A stretch of 64,000 nt of DNA from Thermoleophilia bacterium UBA2241 (GTDB lineage: Bacteria > Actinomycetota > Thermoleophilia > UBA2241). Made by a program: the position numbers and the translations under genes. The stretch lies in contig DDYF01000009.1 in the NCBI GenBank assembly GCA_002347645.1, positions 1-64,000 on the forward strand, given 5' to 3'. Positions 53,262 to 60,361 of this stretch are shown piece after piece (the stretch's first letter is position 1; each line of letters starts with the position of its first letter). Below the pieces are notes generated by a model, which made no database searches, had not been told where the DNA came from, and saw only the letters and a list, made by a program, of their open reading frames with translations.

Positions 53262-54296
53262 ATGGCGGCGCGCGGGCTCCGTCCCGCGCGCCGTGCCCGA
53301 CCGTCGCTCACCGGAGGAGACCTGACCGCTTCGCCCGCCGAAGATCACGCCCACGCGGCCGGCCGCGCAGCGAGTCGCGGCCGCGAGTCGGGGGCGCTGG
53401 CGCTCCTGGCGCTGGCGGGTGTCTGGGGCTACGGCTGGGTCGTCGGCAAGGTCGGCCTGGAGTACGCGTCTCCCGCCACCTTCGTCGCGCTGCGCACGGT
53501 GCTGGCCGCGGCCGCGATGTTCGTGGTCCTGCTCCTGCTCCGCCTCCCTCTGCGGCCACCGCATCTGGGCTACACCCTGGTCATCGGTCTGCTCCAGACC
53601 ACGGGGTTCTCCGGGTTCTCGATGTGGGCCCTCGACACCGCGGGAGCCGGCAAGACGTCCGTGCTCATCTACACCATGCCGTTCTGGCTGCTGCTCCTGG
53701 CCCGGGCCTTCCTGGGGGAGTGTCTCCGGGGTCTGCAGTGGCTGGCGGTGGCCATGGCGTTCACCGGCCTCGTCCTGGTGATCGGGCCGTGGCGCATGGA
53801 CGGGCTCGCCCCCAGCGTGGCCGCCGTGGTGGCCGGGCTCTCGTGGGCGGCCAGCGCGGTCGTGGTGAAGCAGCTGCAGCGGCGCCAACACGTGGACGTG
53901 CTCTCGCTCACCACGTGGCAGACCGTCCTGGGCGGTGTGCCACTGGTGGTCATCGCGCTGCTGACGTGGACGCCTCCGGACTGGAGCGGGGTCTTCATCG
54001 GGGCGCTGGCGTACAACGCGCTGCTCGCCAACGCCCTGGGCTGGCTGCTCTGGCTGTTCGCGCTGCGGGAGCTGTCGGCCGGTACCGCCGGTCTGGGAAC
54101 GCTGGCGGTGCCCGTCATCGGCGTGATCAGCGCCTGGTTGCAGCTGGGTGAGCGGCCAGCTGCCGTGGAGGCCGTCGGCATGGCGCTCATCATCCTGGCG
54201 CTGGCCATCGTCTCGCTGCGCGAGGTCGTGTGCGGCGGCGCCGGGAGGCGCGCGCCGTCGCTGGACGAGGAGGCCGAAGACCTGCCCCACGTGTAG
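53262..54296 (+). CDS. EamA/DMT-family transporter
   Basis: 344 residues with ten predicted transmembrane helices in two EamA repeats (about residues 45-170 and 185-320), preceded by a 40-residue Arg/Ala-rich N-terminus. It is a different subfamily from the EamA gene at 12290. The annotated ATG (53262) has no ribosome site, whereas GGAGGAG precedes a CTG at 53322, which would remove 20 residues; the start is therefore uncertain. Substrate unknown. Confidence 0.82.
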   Translation: MAARGLRPARRARPSLTGGDLTASPAEDHAHAAGRAASRGRESGALALLALAGVWGYGWVVGKVGLEYASPATFVALRTVLAAAAMFVVLLLLRLPLRPPHLGYTLVIGLLQTTGFSGFSMWALDTAGAGKTSVLIYTMPFWLLLLARAFLGECLRGLQWLAVAMAFTGLVLVIGPWRMDGLAPSVAAVVAGLSWAASAVVVKQLQRRQHVDVLSLTTWQTVLGGVPLVVIALLTWTPPDWSGVFIGALAYNALLANALGWLLWLFALRELSAGTAGLGTLAVPVIGVISAWLQLGERPAAVEAVGMALIILALAIVSLREVVCGGAGRRAPSLDEEAEDLPHV

Positions 54297-54316
54297 GGCC
54301 AGTGTCGCCTGAGAAG

Positions 54317-54353
54317 AGGTGGCGCTCGCCCGACTGAGCTGGCGGCCCACGGG
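54317..54353 (-). pseudogene. 5'-half remnant of tRNA-Ala
   Basis: 33 of 37 positions match the 5' half (5' acceptor strand, D-arm and 5' anticodon stem) plus five flanking bases of the intact tRNA-Ala at 53087-53162, including AGCTxGCGGCCCACGGG. The 3' half is absent here. Orientation is the same as the intact gene. Confidence 0.65.
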
Positions 54354-54441
54354 CGCGTCAGTGTAGCCCTTGGGCTGCTTCGGTCCCGTCCTGCCGTCGA
54401 GGAACCTCACCCTGTGGCGCCTGCGCGGCAGTAAAAGATAG

Positions 54442-54470
54442 TTAACATCATGTCGGCTTCTCCTTACACT
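54442..54470 (+). promoter_or_regulatory. Promoter of the membrane protein/XRE operon
   Basis: -35 TTAACA (54442-54447), a 17-bp spacer and -10 TACACT (54465-54470). This is the best match to a housekeeping promoter in the window. It precedes the operon start codon at 54522 by about 50 bp. Confidence 0.65.
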
Positions 54471-54476
54471 GCGTGC

Positions 54477-54494
54477 TGTCAAACATTTCTGACA
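54477..54494. promoter_or_regulatory. Candidate XRE operator
   Basis: TGTCA and TGACA arms separated by eight AT-rich bases, immediately downstream of the -10 and spanning the likely transcription start. A position suited to autorepression by the XRE protein encoded at 54977. Confidence 0.45.
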
Positions 54495-54521
54495 TCACAT
54501 CAGTGCAGCGAGGAGGCAGCC

Positions 54522-54974
54522 ATGCCGTTCGAAGAGAAGATGACCTGGGTCAGCCTGGTGGTCGCGGTGGTCGTCCCAGTGGGGTATGTCGTAGTCATGC
54601 TCGGCAGGCTTGGGGAAGCGGCCGCGGTCGATGTCGCCTACCGTTGGCCGCTGCTCGTCGCCCTGGGCGCGTCGGTCGTTCTGAGCATCCTCGGGGCGAT
54701 CGTGGCGGCGGCCGGCACCGCCATCTCCGCCGAGCTGCGCGGCAGATCCGTCTCCGACGAGGTCGACCGCAAGGACGAGCGCGACAAGCAGATCAGCCGT
54801 CACGGCGACCTCATCGGCTTCTACGTCTCGTCTGCCGGCGTGGTCGGCGTGCTCGCGCTGACGATGCTCGAGTACGAGTACTTCTGGATCGCCAGCGCGC
54901 TCTACCTGTCGTTCGCCGTAGGGACGCTGGTCGGCTCGGTGGTCAAGCTCGTCTCGTATCACAGGGGCTTCTGA
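54522..54974 (+). CDS. Small multi-pass membrane protein paired with XRE regulator
   Basis: A 150-residue membrane protein with four hydrophobic segments (about residues 10-28, 42-68, 100-118, 122-142) and a charged loop (SVSDEVDRKDERDKQISRHGD) between the second and third. I recognise no named function, but such membrane proteins are often followed by a short XRE regulator. ATG at 54522 follows AGGAGG by five bases, so an upstream in-frame ATG at 54450 is unlikely. It overlaps nothing and is followed by the regulator after two bases. Confidence 0.72.
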   Translation: MPFEEKMTWVSLVVAVVVPVGYVVVMLGRLGEAAAVDVAYRWPLLVALGASVVLSILGAIVAAAGTAISAELRGRSVSDEVDRKDERDKQISRHGDLIGFYVSSAGVVGVLALTMLEYEYFWIASALYLSFAVGTLVGSVVKLVSYHRGF

Positions 54975-54976
54975 CC

Positions 54977-55198
54977 ATGGGCAAGCCGACAAGGGTGACC
55001 AATCGCATCCGTGCGCTGCGGTTCGCCGCCGGCGAGATGACGCAGGCCGAGCTCGCCGACCGGGTGGGCGTCACACGGCAGACTGTGATCGCCGTCGAGC
55101 AGGGGCGCTACTCGCCGTCGCTCGAGATGGCCTTCCAGATCGCGAGGGTGTTCGGAGTCCCTCTCGACGACGTGTTCCAGTATCCGGAGGACAGGTGA
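54977..55198 (+). CDS. XRE-family HTH regulator (YozG-like)
   Basis: A 73-residue DNA-binding protein, entirely a helix-turn-helix: RIRALRFAAGEMTQAELA then RVGVTRQTVIAVEQGRYSPS, LEMAFQIARVFGVPLDDVF. It resembles small YozG/XRE regulators that pair with membrane proteins. It follows the membrane protein gene by two bases and probably represses the shared promoter at 54442. Its stop abuts the start of a decayed SDR gene at 55199. Confidence 0.92.
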   Translation: MGKPTRVTNRIRALRFAAGEMTQAELADRVGVTRQTVIAVEQGRYSPSLEMAFQIARVFGVPLDDVFQYPEDR

Positions 55199-55727
55199 TG
55201 ACCAGGTCGACAACGGTTGCGGACCGCACGGTCCTGCTTCTCGGCGGCACTGGGCGCACGGGCGGCCGCGCGACCTCGTCACCCGGTCTGTCGAGCGGGT
55301 GTACCGGGTGATCCGGGAGTCGTGGTCGGCGCGGCCCGTCAAGATCATCCTCATGAGCAGCGTCTCGGTGAACCGCCCCAGCCACCAGGACACGCGTCGC
55401 GAGCGCTTCGAGCGGGCGTGCGTCTGGGCGCTGCGCGGTCTCGTCCCTCCCTCCAAGGACAACCAGCGCGCCGCGAACTTTCTGAACGACGTCATCGAGA
55501 CCGACGACGTGCACGCGCGGTGGGTGGCCGTGCGTCCCGACACGCTGAAGGAGGGCGACGTCTCCGAGTACGCCTTGCACGAGGGGCTGGTCGACAGCCT
55601 GTTTCGCCCCGGCGAGACCAGCATGGCCAGCGTCGCGCACTTCATGTGCGAGCTGGCGACGGACGCCGAGCTGTGGGCGGCGTGGCGCGGCAAGCTGCCG
55701 GTGATCGTGAACGCCACGTTGCACTGA
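55199..55727 (+). pseudogene. Truncated NAD(P)-binding (SDR-like) protein with internal deletion
   Basis: The first codons give VLLLGGTGRTGG, the Rossmann nucleotide-binding loop, then reach a stop near 55312. A second frame, in register from about 55264 to 55727, continues PRDLVTRSVERVYRVIRES, LMSSVSVNRPSHQD and an SDR-like C-terminus. The two pieces are the ends of one NAD(P)H-binding protein with roughly 60-80 codons missing between them and a frame change. GGAGG precedes the ATG. Confidence 0.7.
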
Positions 55728-55741
55728 CCGCGCAGCCAACG

Positions 55742-55878
55742 TCAACGGCGCAAGGCGATCGTCACTCTGGCAGGCCTCCCGACGGCGACGCACACTGAAG
55801 GGACCGTCGCCTGCGCGTTGCCAGCGTTGTCGGTGGCGTAGACCTTGAACACGGACGTGCCGATCTTGTCTGCCCATC
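55742..55878 (-). pseudogene. 3' fragment of a secreted Ig-like repeat protein
   Basis: About 45 codons ending in TGA read ADKIGTSVFKVYATDNAGN then AQATVP, the pattern of bacterial Ig-like or HYR repeats. An in-frame TGA lies just upstream of this piece, and no start is near. A decayed gene end. Confidence 0.55.
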
Positions 55879-55941
55879 AGCTCGGCACGAGGCGCCGTGC
55901 TTCTGATGGCACGTTCTTCGGGGCGGCGCCCCACTGCGGAG

Positions 55942-57048
55942 CTACGGCCGCGCGGCGCCGCGCGCCACCGACCGGCGGCGCAGGGCGAAGCCCAGCGCCA
56001 CGGCGACGGCGAGCACTATGAGTGCGCCGACAACGCCGGAGAGGCTCGTGCCGGCGTCGACGGCGGGCCACGCGGAACCCTCGTCTCCGGCCGTCCCGGC
56101 CGGCTCCTCACGCTCGGCGGTTTGCGCGCCCGCCTCAATTCCCGCCCCCGCGGTCTCACCCTCCTCGAGAGCGTAGTCAGGCAGGATCGCCGTTTTCTCC
56201 TGCAGCTCTGCCGCGGTCTCATGGGCCGACGACTGGGTCGCGAGCTCTTCCTCGGTACCGGTCGCCTTGGCGATCGACCACTCGAGGCCGTCGGCGTTGC
56301 TTGAGGCGAACCACGACAGGGCGACGCCCGCGACGAGGGCGGCGACGGCGAGGCCGATGACGACCGGCTTGAGCCGCACGCCGGCGAGCGGACGCCGGGC
56401 CGCGCTGCGCGCCAGCAGTTCGGGCTGCGCGTGGTAGACGAACAGGACGACGACGGCGGTCACGAGGCCTTCCACCGTGCCGATCGCCAGGTGGATCGGT
56501 TGCATGAGCAGGAGGAACGTCGAGAACGGGAGCTCGCTGATGCCCGAGGCCGTCGTCTCGAGCACGACCGCGAAGGCGCCGAGCTGCAGGCCGGCGATGC
56601 CGGCGAGGACACTGCCGAGGAAGACGCGGCGGCGGCTGAGGTCCGGCCCATCACCGACGATCTTGCGGTAGACGAGCGGATAGGCGAGGAAGACCGTCAG
56701 GAAGCCCATGTTGAAGATGTTCGCGCCGAGCGCGAGCAGGCCGCCGTCGGCGAAGAACAGGCCCTGGACGGCGAGGATCGAGGCCACCACAAGGAAGGCG
56801 GCCTCCGGGCCTAAGAGGATCGCCAGGAGGAGCGCGCCGACCAGGTGGCCGCTGGATCCCGTGCCCGGGATCGTGAAGTTGAGCATCTGGGCGGCGAAGA
56901 CGAAGGCGCCGGCGACGCCCATCAGCGGGACCTTGCTTTCGTCGAGGTCCTCGCGCACCTTGCGCGCGCTGTAAGCGACGGCGACCCCCGTGGCCGCCCA
57001 CATGGCGCCGCCGACGGCGGGCGAGAGCAGGGCGTCGGCCATGTGCAT
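55942..57048 (-). CDS. nikMN: Nickel ECF transporter S component NikM fused to NikN
   Basis: 368 residues. The N-terminus MHMADALLSPAVGG keeps the His2 that, with the N-terminal amine, binds Ni2+ or Co2+ in NikM/CbiM. The CbiM/NikM membrane domain spans about residues 1-215 with seven or so helices, followed by a PDGLE-type NikN/CbiN domain (ALSWFASSNADGLEW) with a final transmembrane helix near 340. The adjacent nikR and nikQ/nikO suggest nickel rather than cobalt. ATG at 57048 follows GGAG. The gene diverges from nikR, with 277 bp of shared upstream DNA. Confidence 0.88.
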   Translation of the reverse strand: MHMADALLSPAVGGAMWAATGVAVAYSARKVREDLDESKVPLMGVAGAFVFAAQMLNFTIPGTGSSGHLVGALLLAILLGPEAAFLVVASILAVQGLFFADGGLLALGANIFNMGFLTVFLAYPLVYRKIVGDGPDLSRRRVFLGSVLAGIAGLQLGAFAVVLETTASGISELPFSTFLLLMQPIHLAIGTVEGLVTAVVVLFVYHAQPELLARSAARRPLAGVRLKPVVIGLAVAALVAGVALSWFASSNADGLEWSIAKATGTEEELATQSSAHETAAELQEKTAILPDYALEEGETAGAGIEAGAQTAEREEPAGTAGDEGSAWPAVDAGTSLSGVVGALIVLAVAVALGFALRRRSVARGAARP

Positions 57049-57104
57049 TGGGGCGGCTCCTTACGGGTAGGGCGTGCCGGCGCGGGTGAGGCGCGGGCGA
57101 CGGC

Positions 57105-57200
57105 CGTGCTACCGTGTTACGGACGTGCGAGTCGTGCTACCATTGCTGCGACTGTAGTGGAGCCTTGCAGGGGCGTCAAGCGACGCGCGCGGCGTGGTAC
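57105..57200. promoter_or_regulatory. Cluster of NikR-like half-sites
   Basis: Four copies of GTGnTAC in one orientation: GTGCTAC (57106), GTGTTAC (57114), GTGCTAC (57134) and GTGGTAC (57194), between the divergent nikMN and nikR genes. GTGTTAC equals the half-site of the motif reported for some NikR proteins (GTGTTAC-N14-GTAACAC). No inverted partner is found, so binding is a hypothesis. Confidence 0.4.
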
Positions 57201-57325
57201 GACGAACGGATGAGTGGCACGCCTCGTGCCACGAGTGGCGCGTAGGAATGGCATGGGGCGTGCGCTCGGCGCGGGACGCGCGCTCGTGGACGCGCTGACC
57301 AGAAGGACCGGGAAACGGAGGAGCG

Positions 57326-57742
57326 ATGGCGAACGTCGTGCGGTTTGGGGTGTCGATCGAGGAGCGCCTGCTCGAGCGGTTCGACGCGCTCATCGCCGAG
57401 AAGGCCTACGTGAACCGCTCCGAGGCGCTCCGCGACCTCATCCGGGCGTCGCTGGTCGAGGAGCAGTGGGAGAAGGGGGAGGGCGAGGTCGTGGGCACCG
57501 TGACGCTTGTGTACGACCACCACGCCAGCGACCTCGCCGAGCGGCTCACCGAGAGCCAGCACAGCCACCACAAGGAGATCGTCTCGACGCTGCACGTCCA
57601 TCTCGACGCACACAACTGCCTCGAGGTCGTCGTCCTTCGCGGCGCGGCAGCGCAACTGAAGCACATCGCCGACGGGCTGATCGGCACCAAGGGTGTGAAG
57701 CACGGCAAGTTCGTCGCGACGACCACCGGCGAGCTCGGCTGA
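57326..57742 (+). CDS. nikR: Nickel-responsive regulator NikR
   Basis: A 138-residue ribbon-helix-helix repressor. The N-terminal RHH domain (VVRFGVSIEERLLERFD, residues 3-50) precedes an ACT-like metal domain where HSHHKEIVSTLHVHLDAHNC supplies the square-planar Ni ligands (equivalents of H76, H87, H89, C95 in E. coli). It likely represses nikMN and the downstream genes when nickel is sufficient. It is followed by nikQ after 11 bp, so nikR-nikQ-nikO form one operon. Confidence 0.95.
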   Translation: MANVVRFGVSIEERLLERFDALIAEKAYVNRSEALRDLIRASLVEEQWEKGEGEVVGTVTLVYDHHASDLAERLTESQHSHHKEIVSTLHVHLDAHNCLEVVVLRGAAAQLKHIADGLIGTKGVKHGKFVATTTGELG

Positions 57743-57753
57743 CGGGGGCACGC

Positions 57754-58566
57754 GTGTCGTCAGTCGCCGCGGGGCTCTCGACCGTCGACCGGCTCGACCG
57801 GCTGGCGCGCCAGGACACGGCGGTCCACCGTGTCGACCCGCGCGCCAAGGTCGTCGCGACGGCCGTCTTCATCGTCTGCGTCGTGTCGTTCGACCGCTAC
57901 GAGGTCCTCGGGCTGCTGCCCTTCGTGGTCTTCCCCATGGTGCTCGCGGCGGAGGGCGGCGTGCCCTTCGGCTTTCTCGGCCGTCTCCTCCTCCTCGTCT
58001 CGCCCTTCGCCCTGCTCGTCGGCGCCTTCAACCCCCTGCTCGACCGCGAGGTGTTGGTGCAGGTCGGCGGGGTCGGCATCGCCGGCGGGTGGGTGTCGTA
58101 CGCCTCGATCCTTCTGCGCTTTCTGCTCACCGCGGCGGCAGCCCTCGTGCTGACGGCGACGACCAGCTTCGCTGGCGTCTGTCTCGCCCTTGAACGCTTT
58201 CGCGTGCCGGACGTGCTCGTGACGCAGCTCCTGCTGCTGTATCGCTATATCTTCGTACTCGGTGACGAGGCCCTGCGCATGGCCCGGGCGCGTTCTCTGC
58301 GGGCGGTGGGTCGCCGCGGCATGGGCATGCGGGTGTACGCGCAGATGCTCGGGCAGTTGCTGCTGCGCACGTTCGCCCGCGCCCAGCGCCTGTACCTGGC
58401 GATGAAGTGCCGCGGCTTCGATGGCCGGGTGCGGATCGCGCGCCGGCTGCAGCTGCGGGCCGCCGACGTCGCCTTCGCCGCCGGGTGGTCGGCAGCCTTC
58501 GTCCTCTTCCGCTTCATCGATGTGACGTCGCTGCTCGGCGGTCTGGTCACGGGGGGCGGCGGATGA
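57754..58566 (+). CDS. nikQ: Energy-coupling factor T component (NikQ-like)
   Basis: A 270-residue EcfT protein with five or so transmembrane helices and the coupling motif AMKCRGFDGRV near residue 221 (ARG-type), which links the S component to the ATPase. GTG at 57754 follows GGGGG by six bases. Its TGA overlaps the ATG of nikO (ATGA at 58563), so expression is coupled. Confidence 0.88.
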   Translation: MSSVAAGLSTVDRLDRLARQDTAVHRVDPRAKVVATAVFIVCVVSFDRYEVLGLLPFVVFPMVLAAEGGVPFGFLGRLLLLVSPFALLVGAFNPLLDREVLVQVGGVGIAGGWVSYASILLRFLLTAAAALVLTATTSFAGVCLALERFRVPDVLVTQLLLLYRYIFVLGDEALRMARARSLRAVGRRGMGMRVYAQMLGQLLLRTFARAQRLYLAMKCRGFDGRVRIARRLQLRAADVAFAAGWSAAFVLFRFIDVTSLLGGLVTGGGG

Positions 58567-59318
58567 GCCACCACACGATCTCCGTGGCCGGCCTCGGCTT
58601 CGCCTACCCGGACGGGACGAGGGCGCTCGACGGCGTGTCGTTCGAGGTCGGTCATGGTGAGGCGATCGCCGTGGTCGGCGCCAACGGCGCCGGCAAGTCG
58701 ACGCTCCTCATGCACCTCAACGGGCTGCTGACCCCGTCCGAAGGCTCCGTCGATATCGGCGGCACGCCGGTGACGAAGGGGACGCTGGACGTCATCCGGC
58801 GGACGGTCGGCATGGTCTTTCAGGACCCGGACGACCAGCTCTTCATGCCGACCGTCGCCGAGGACGTCGGCTTCGGCCCCCTCAATCTCGGCCTGCCGCC
58901 GGAGGACGTAGGGCGTCGCGTCGACGAGGCTCTGGCGCGCGTCGGCGCAGCCCACCTCAAGGAGCGCCCGCCGTACCATCTTTCGGGCGGCGAGAAGCGC
59001 GTCGTGGCCATCGCCACCGTGCTCGCGATGGAGCCGGCGATCCTCGTGATGGACGAGCCGTCGAGCGGGCTCGACCCGCGCGCCCGGCGGCGCGTCCTCG
59101 GCCTCCTGCGCTCCTTCGCGCACACGCGCATCGTGGCGACGCACGACCTCGACCTGGCCGCCGAGCTCTGCGAGAGGACGATCGTCATGGACAGAGGGCG
59201 CGTGGTCGCCGACGGCCCGACGGGCGCGGTGTTCCGCGACGACGACCTGCTCGCGTCCGCCGGCCTGGAGCGCCCGGCGGCCTTCCGCCCGTGCCCTGTG
59301 TGCGGGGCGGGAGCATAG
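58563..59318 (+). CDS. nikO: Energy-coupling factor ATPase (NikO-like)
   Basis: A 251-residue ABC ATPase. Walker A is VVGANGAGKSTLLMHLNGLL near residue 38, the Q-loop MVFQDPDDQLFMPTVAEDV is typical of ECF ATPases, the signature is HLSGGEKRVVAIATVLAM near 140, and Walker B and D-loop VMDEPSSGLDP. A C-terminal CPVCG pair is unusual. With NikQ and NikMN it completes a nickel importer. Confidence 0.92.
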   Translation: MSHHTISVAGLGFAYPDGTRALDGVSFEVGHGEAIAVVGANGAGKSTLLMHLNGLLTPSEGSVDIGGTPVTKGTLDVIRRTVGMVFQDPDDQLFMPTVAEDVGFGPLNLGLPPEDVGRRVDEALARVGAAHLKERPPYHLSGGEKRVVAIATVLAMEPAILVMDEPSSGLDPRARRRVLGLLRSFAHTRIVATHDLDLAAELCERTIVMDRGRVVADGPTGAVFRDDDLLASAGLERPAAFRPCPVCGAGA

Positions 59319-59403
59319 CGGCAGAGGGACACGGCGATGCGACTCCGAACTGCTTCAGGCCGCGTTTGTCTGCGCGACGGCTGCGCCTACACGGGGTGAC
59401 GCC

Positions 59404-60222
59404 TCACGCTGCCTGATCCTGCTCCTCGACGGGGCGGTACCAGGGGCGGCGCTCGCCCACCTTGGCGCGGAGCTTCCAGCGCAGCGACTTGGGTGTGTCG
59501 GCGAGCGCTGCCCGCAGCCGCGCGAGGCGCGTGCGGATGCGCGCTGCCTCCGCGTCTGACAGGGCGTACGTGGGCAGCATCGTGCCCACGCGGTCCAGGT
59601 TGTGCTCGACGTCGTGCTGCAGCCCCCAGTCGCCGGCGCACCTGCCGGCGATGTAGGCCAGGCCGATCACTCCCGGCGCCTCCTCGTCCGCCACCTCAAG
59701 GTCCTTCAGCAGCGTGAGGACGTCGCGCACGTCCTTCTCGTCCTGCTTGTGCGCCTGGAGCTTGGTGAGCAACTGGTCGCTCACCGGGAGCGTGTAGTCG
59801 TCGAGCCGCAAGCGCTCCTTCAGGTCGATCCTGTGGTCCATCCGGAAGGTGTCGAGGACGACGTCGACGTGGTCGTCCGCATGCCGTGGCGTTCCATCCG
59901 CGCCCGGCTCGTGGGTGCATGGGCGCACGAACTGCAGATGACGGCCGAGCGTCGCCTGGCCGACGTGGACGTTCTCCTCGAACCCCAGGTCTCTGAACAG
60001 GCGGCGCACCTGCCCGCGCTGTGCGCGCAGGCCGATGAGGTCGATGTCGCTGTAGTCACGCGCACAGAAGCCGATCTCCTCGCACCAGACGCGGATTGCC
60101 AGGCCGCCGTACACGCGTAGGACGACGCCGCGCTCGCGAGCGGCGTCGACGAGCGCGCGCGCCTCGTCGACCATGGCGTCGCGCGCGAGTGCCGCCCCGG
60201 CTGATGTCGTCGAGCCGTCCAT
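59404..60222 (-). CDS. AbiEii-like nucleotidyltransferase, orphan
   Basis: About 272 residues. The nucleotidyltransferase core is visible as VYGGLAIRVWCEE and ARDYSDIDLIGL (a D-x-D pair near residue 61), then HVDVVLDTF and LTKLQAHKQDEKDVRD, as in AbiEii/DUF1814-type toxins that modify tRNA acceptor ends. No AbiEi antitoxin-like gene is adjacent. The start is uncertain: ATG 60222 lacks a ribosome site, and ATG 60174 or 60276 are alternatives. It diverges from hutU. It may be defence-related, or a non-toxic nucleotidyltransferase. Confidence 0.65.
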   Translation of the reverse strand: MDGSTTSAGAALARDAMVDEARALVDAARERGVVLRVYGGLAIRVWCEEIGFCARDYSDIDLIGLRAQRGQVRRLFRDLGFEENVHVGQATLGRHLQFVRPCTHEPGADGTPRHADDHVDVVLDTFRMDHRIDLKERLRLDDYTLPVSDQLLTKLQAHKQDEKDVRDVLTLLKDLEVADEEAPGVIGLAYIAGRCAGDWGLQHDVEHNLDRVGTMLPTYALSDAEAARIRTRLARLRAALADTPKSLRWKLRAKVGERRPWYRPVEEQDQAA

Positions 60223-60361
60223 GCCCGGTTGATGCCCGCAGCCATGGCGGAGAAACGGGTCTTCGCAAGTCTTCATCTTGTGCGCCGGCGCGACCCGCTC
60301 GTGTTGATTCTGCGCGCTCCGCGCGTCAGGCTGTGCACAGGTCCTCGAAGTGAGGTGAGCG

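Noticed and set aside
57106..57134. A classic inverted NikR operator
   Set aside because: The GTGnTAC copies are all in one orientation; no GTAACAC-type partner at the right spacing.
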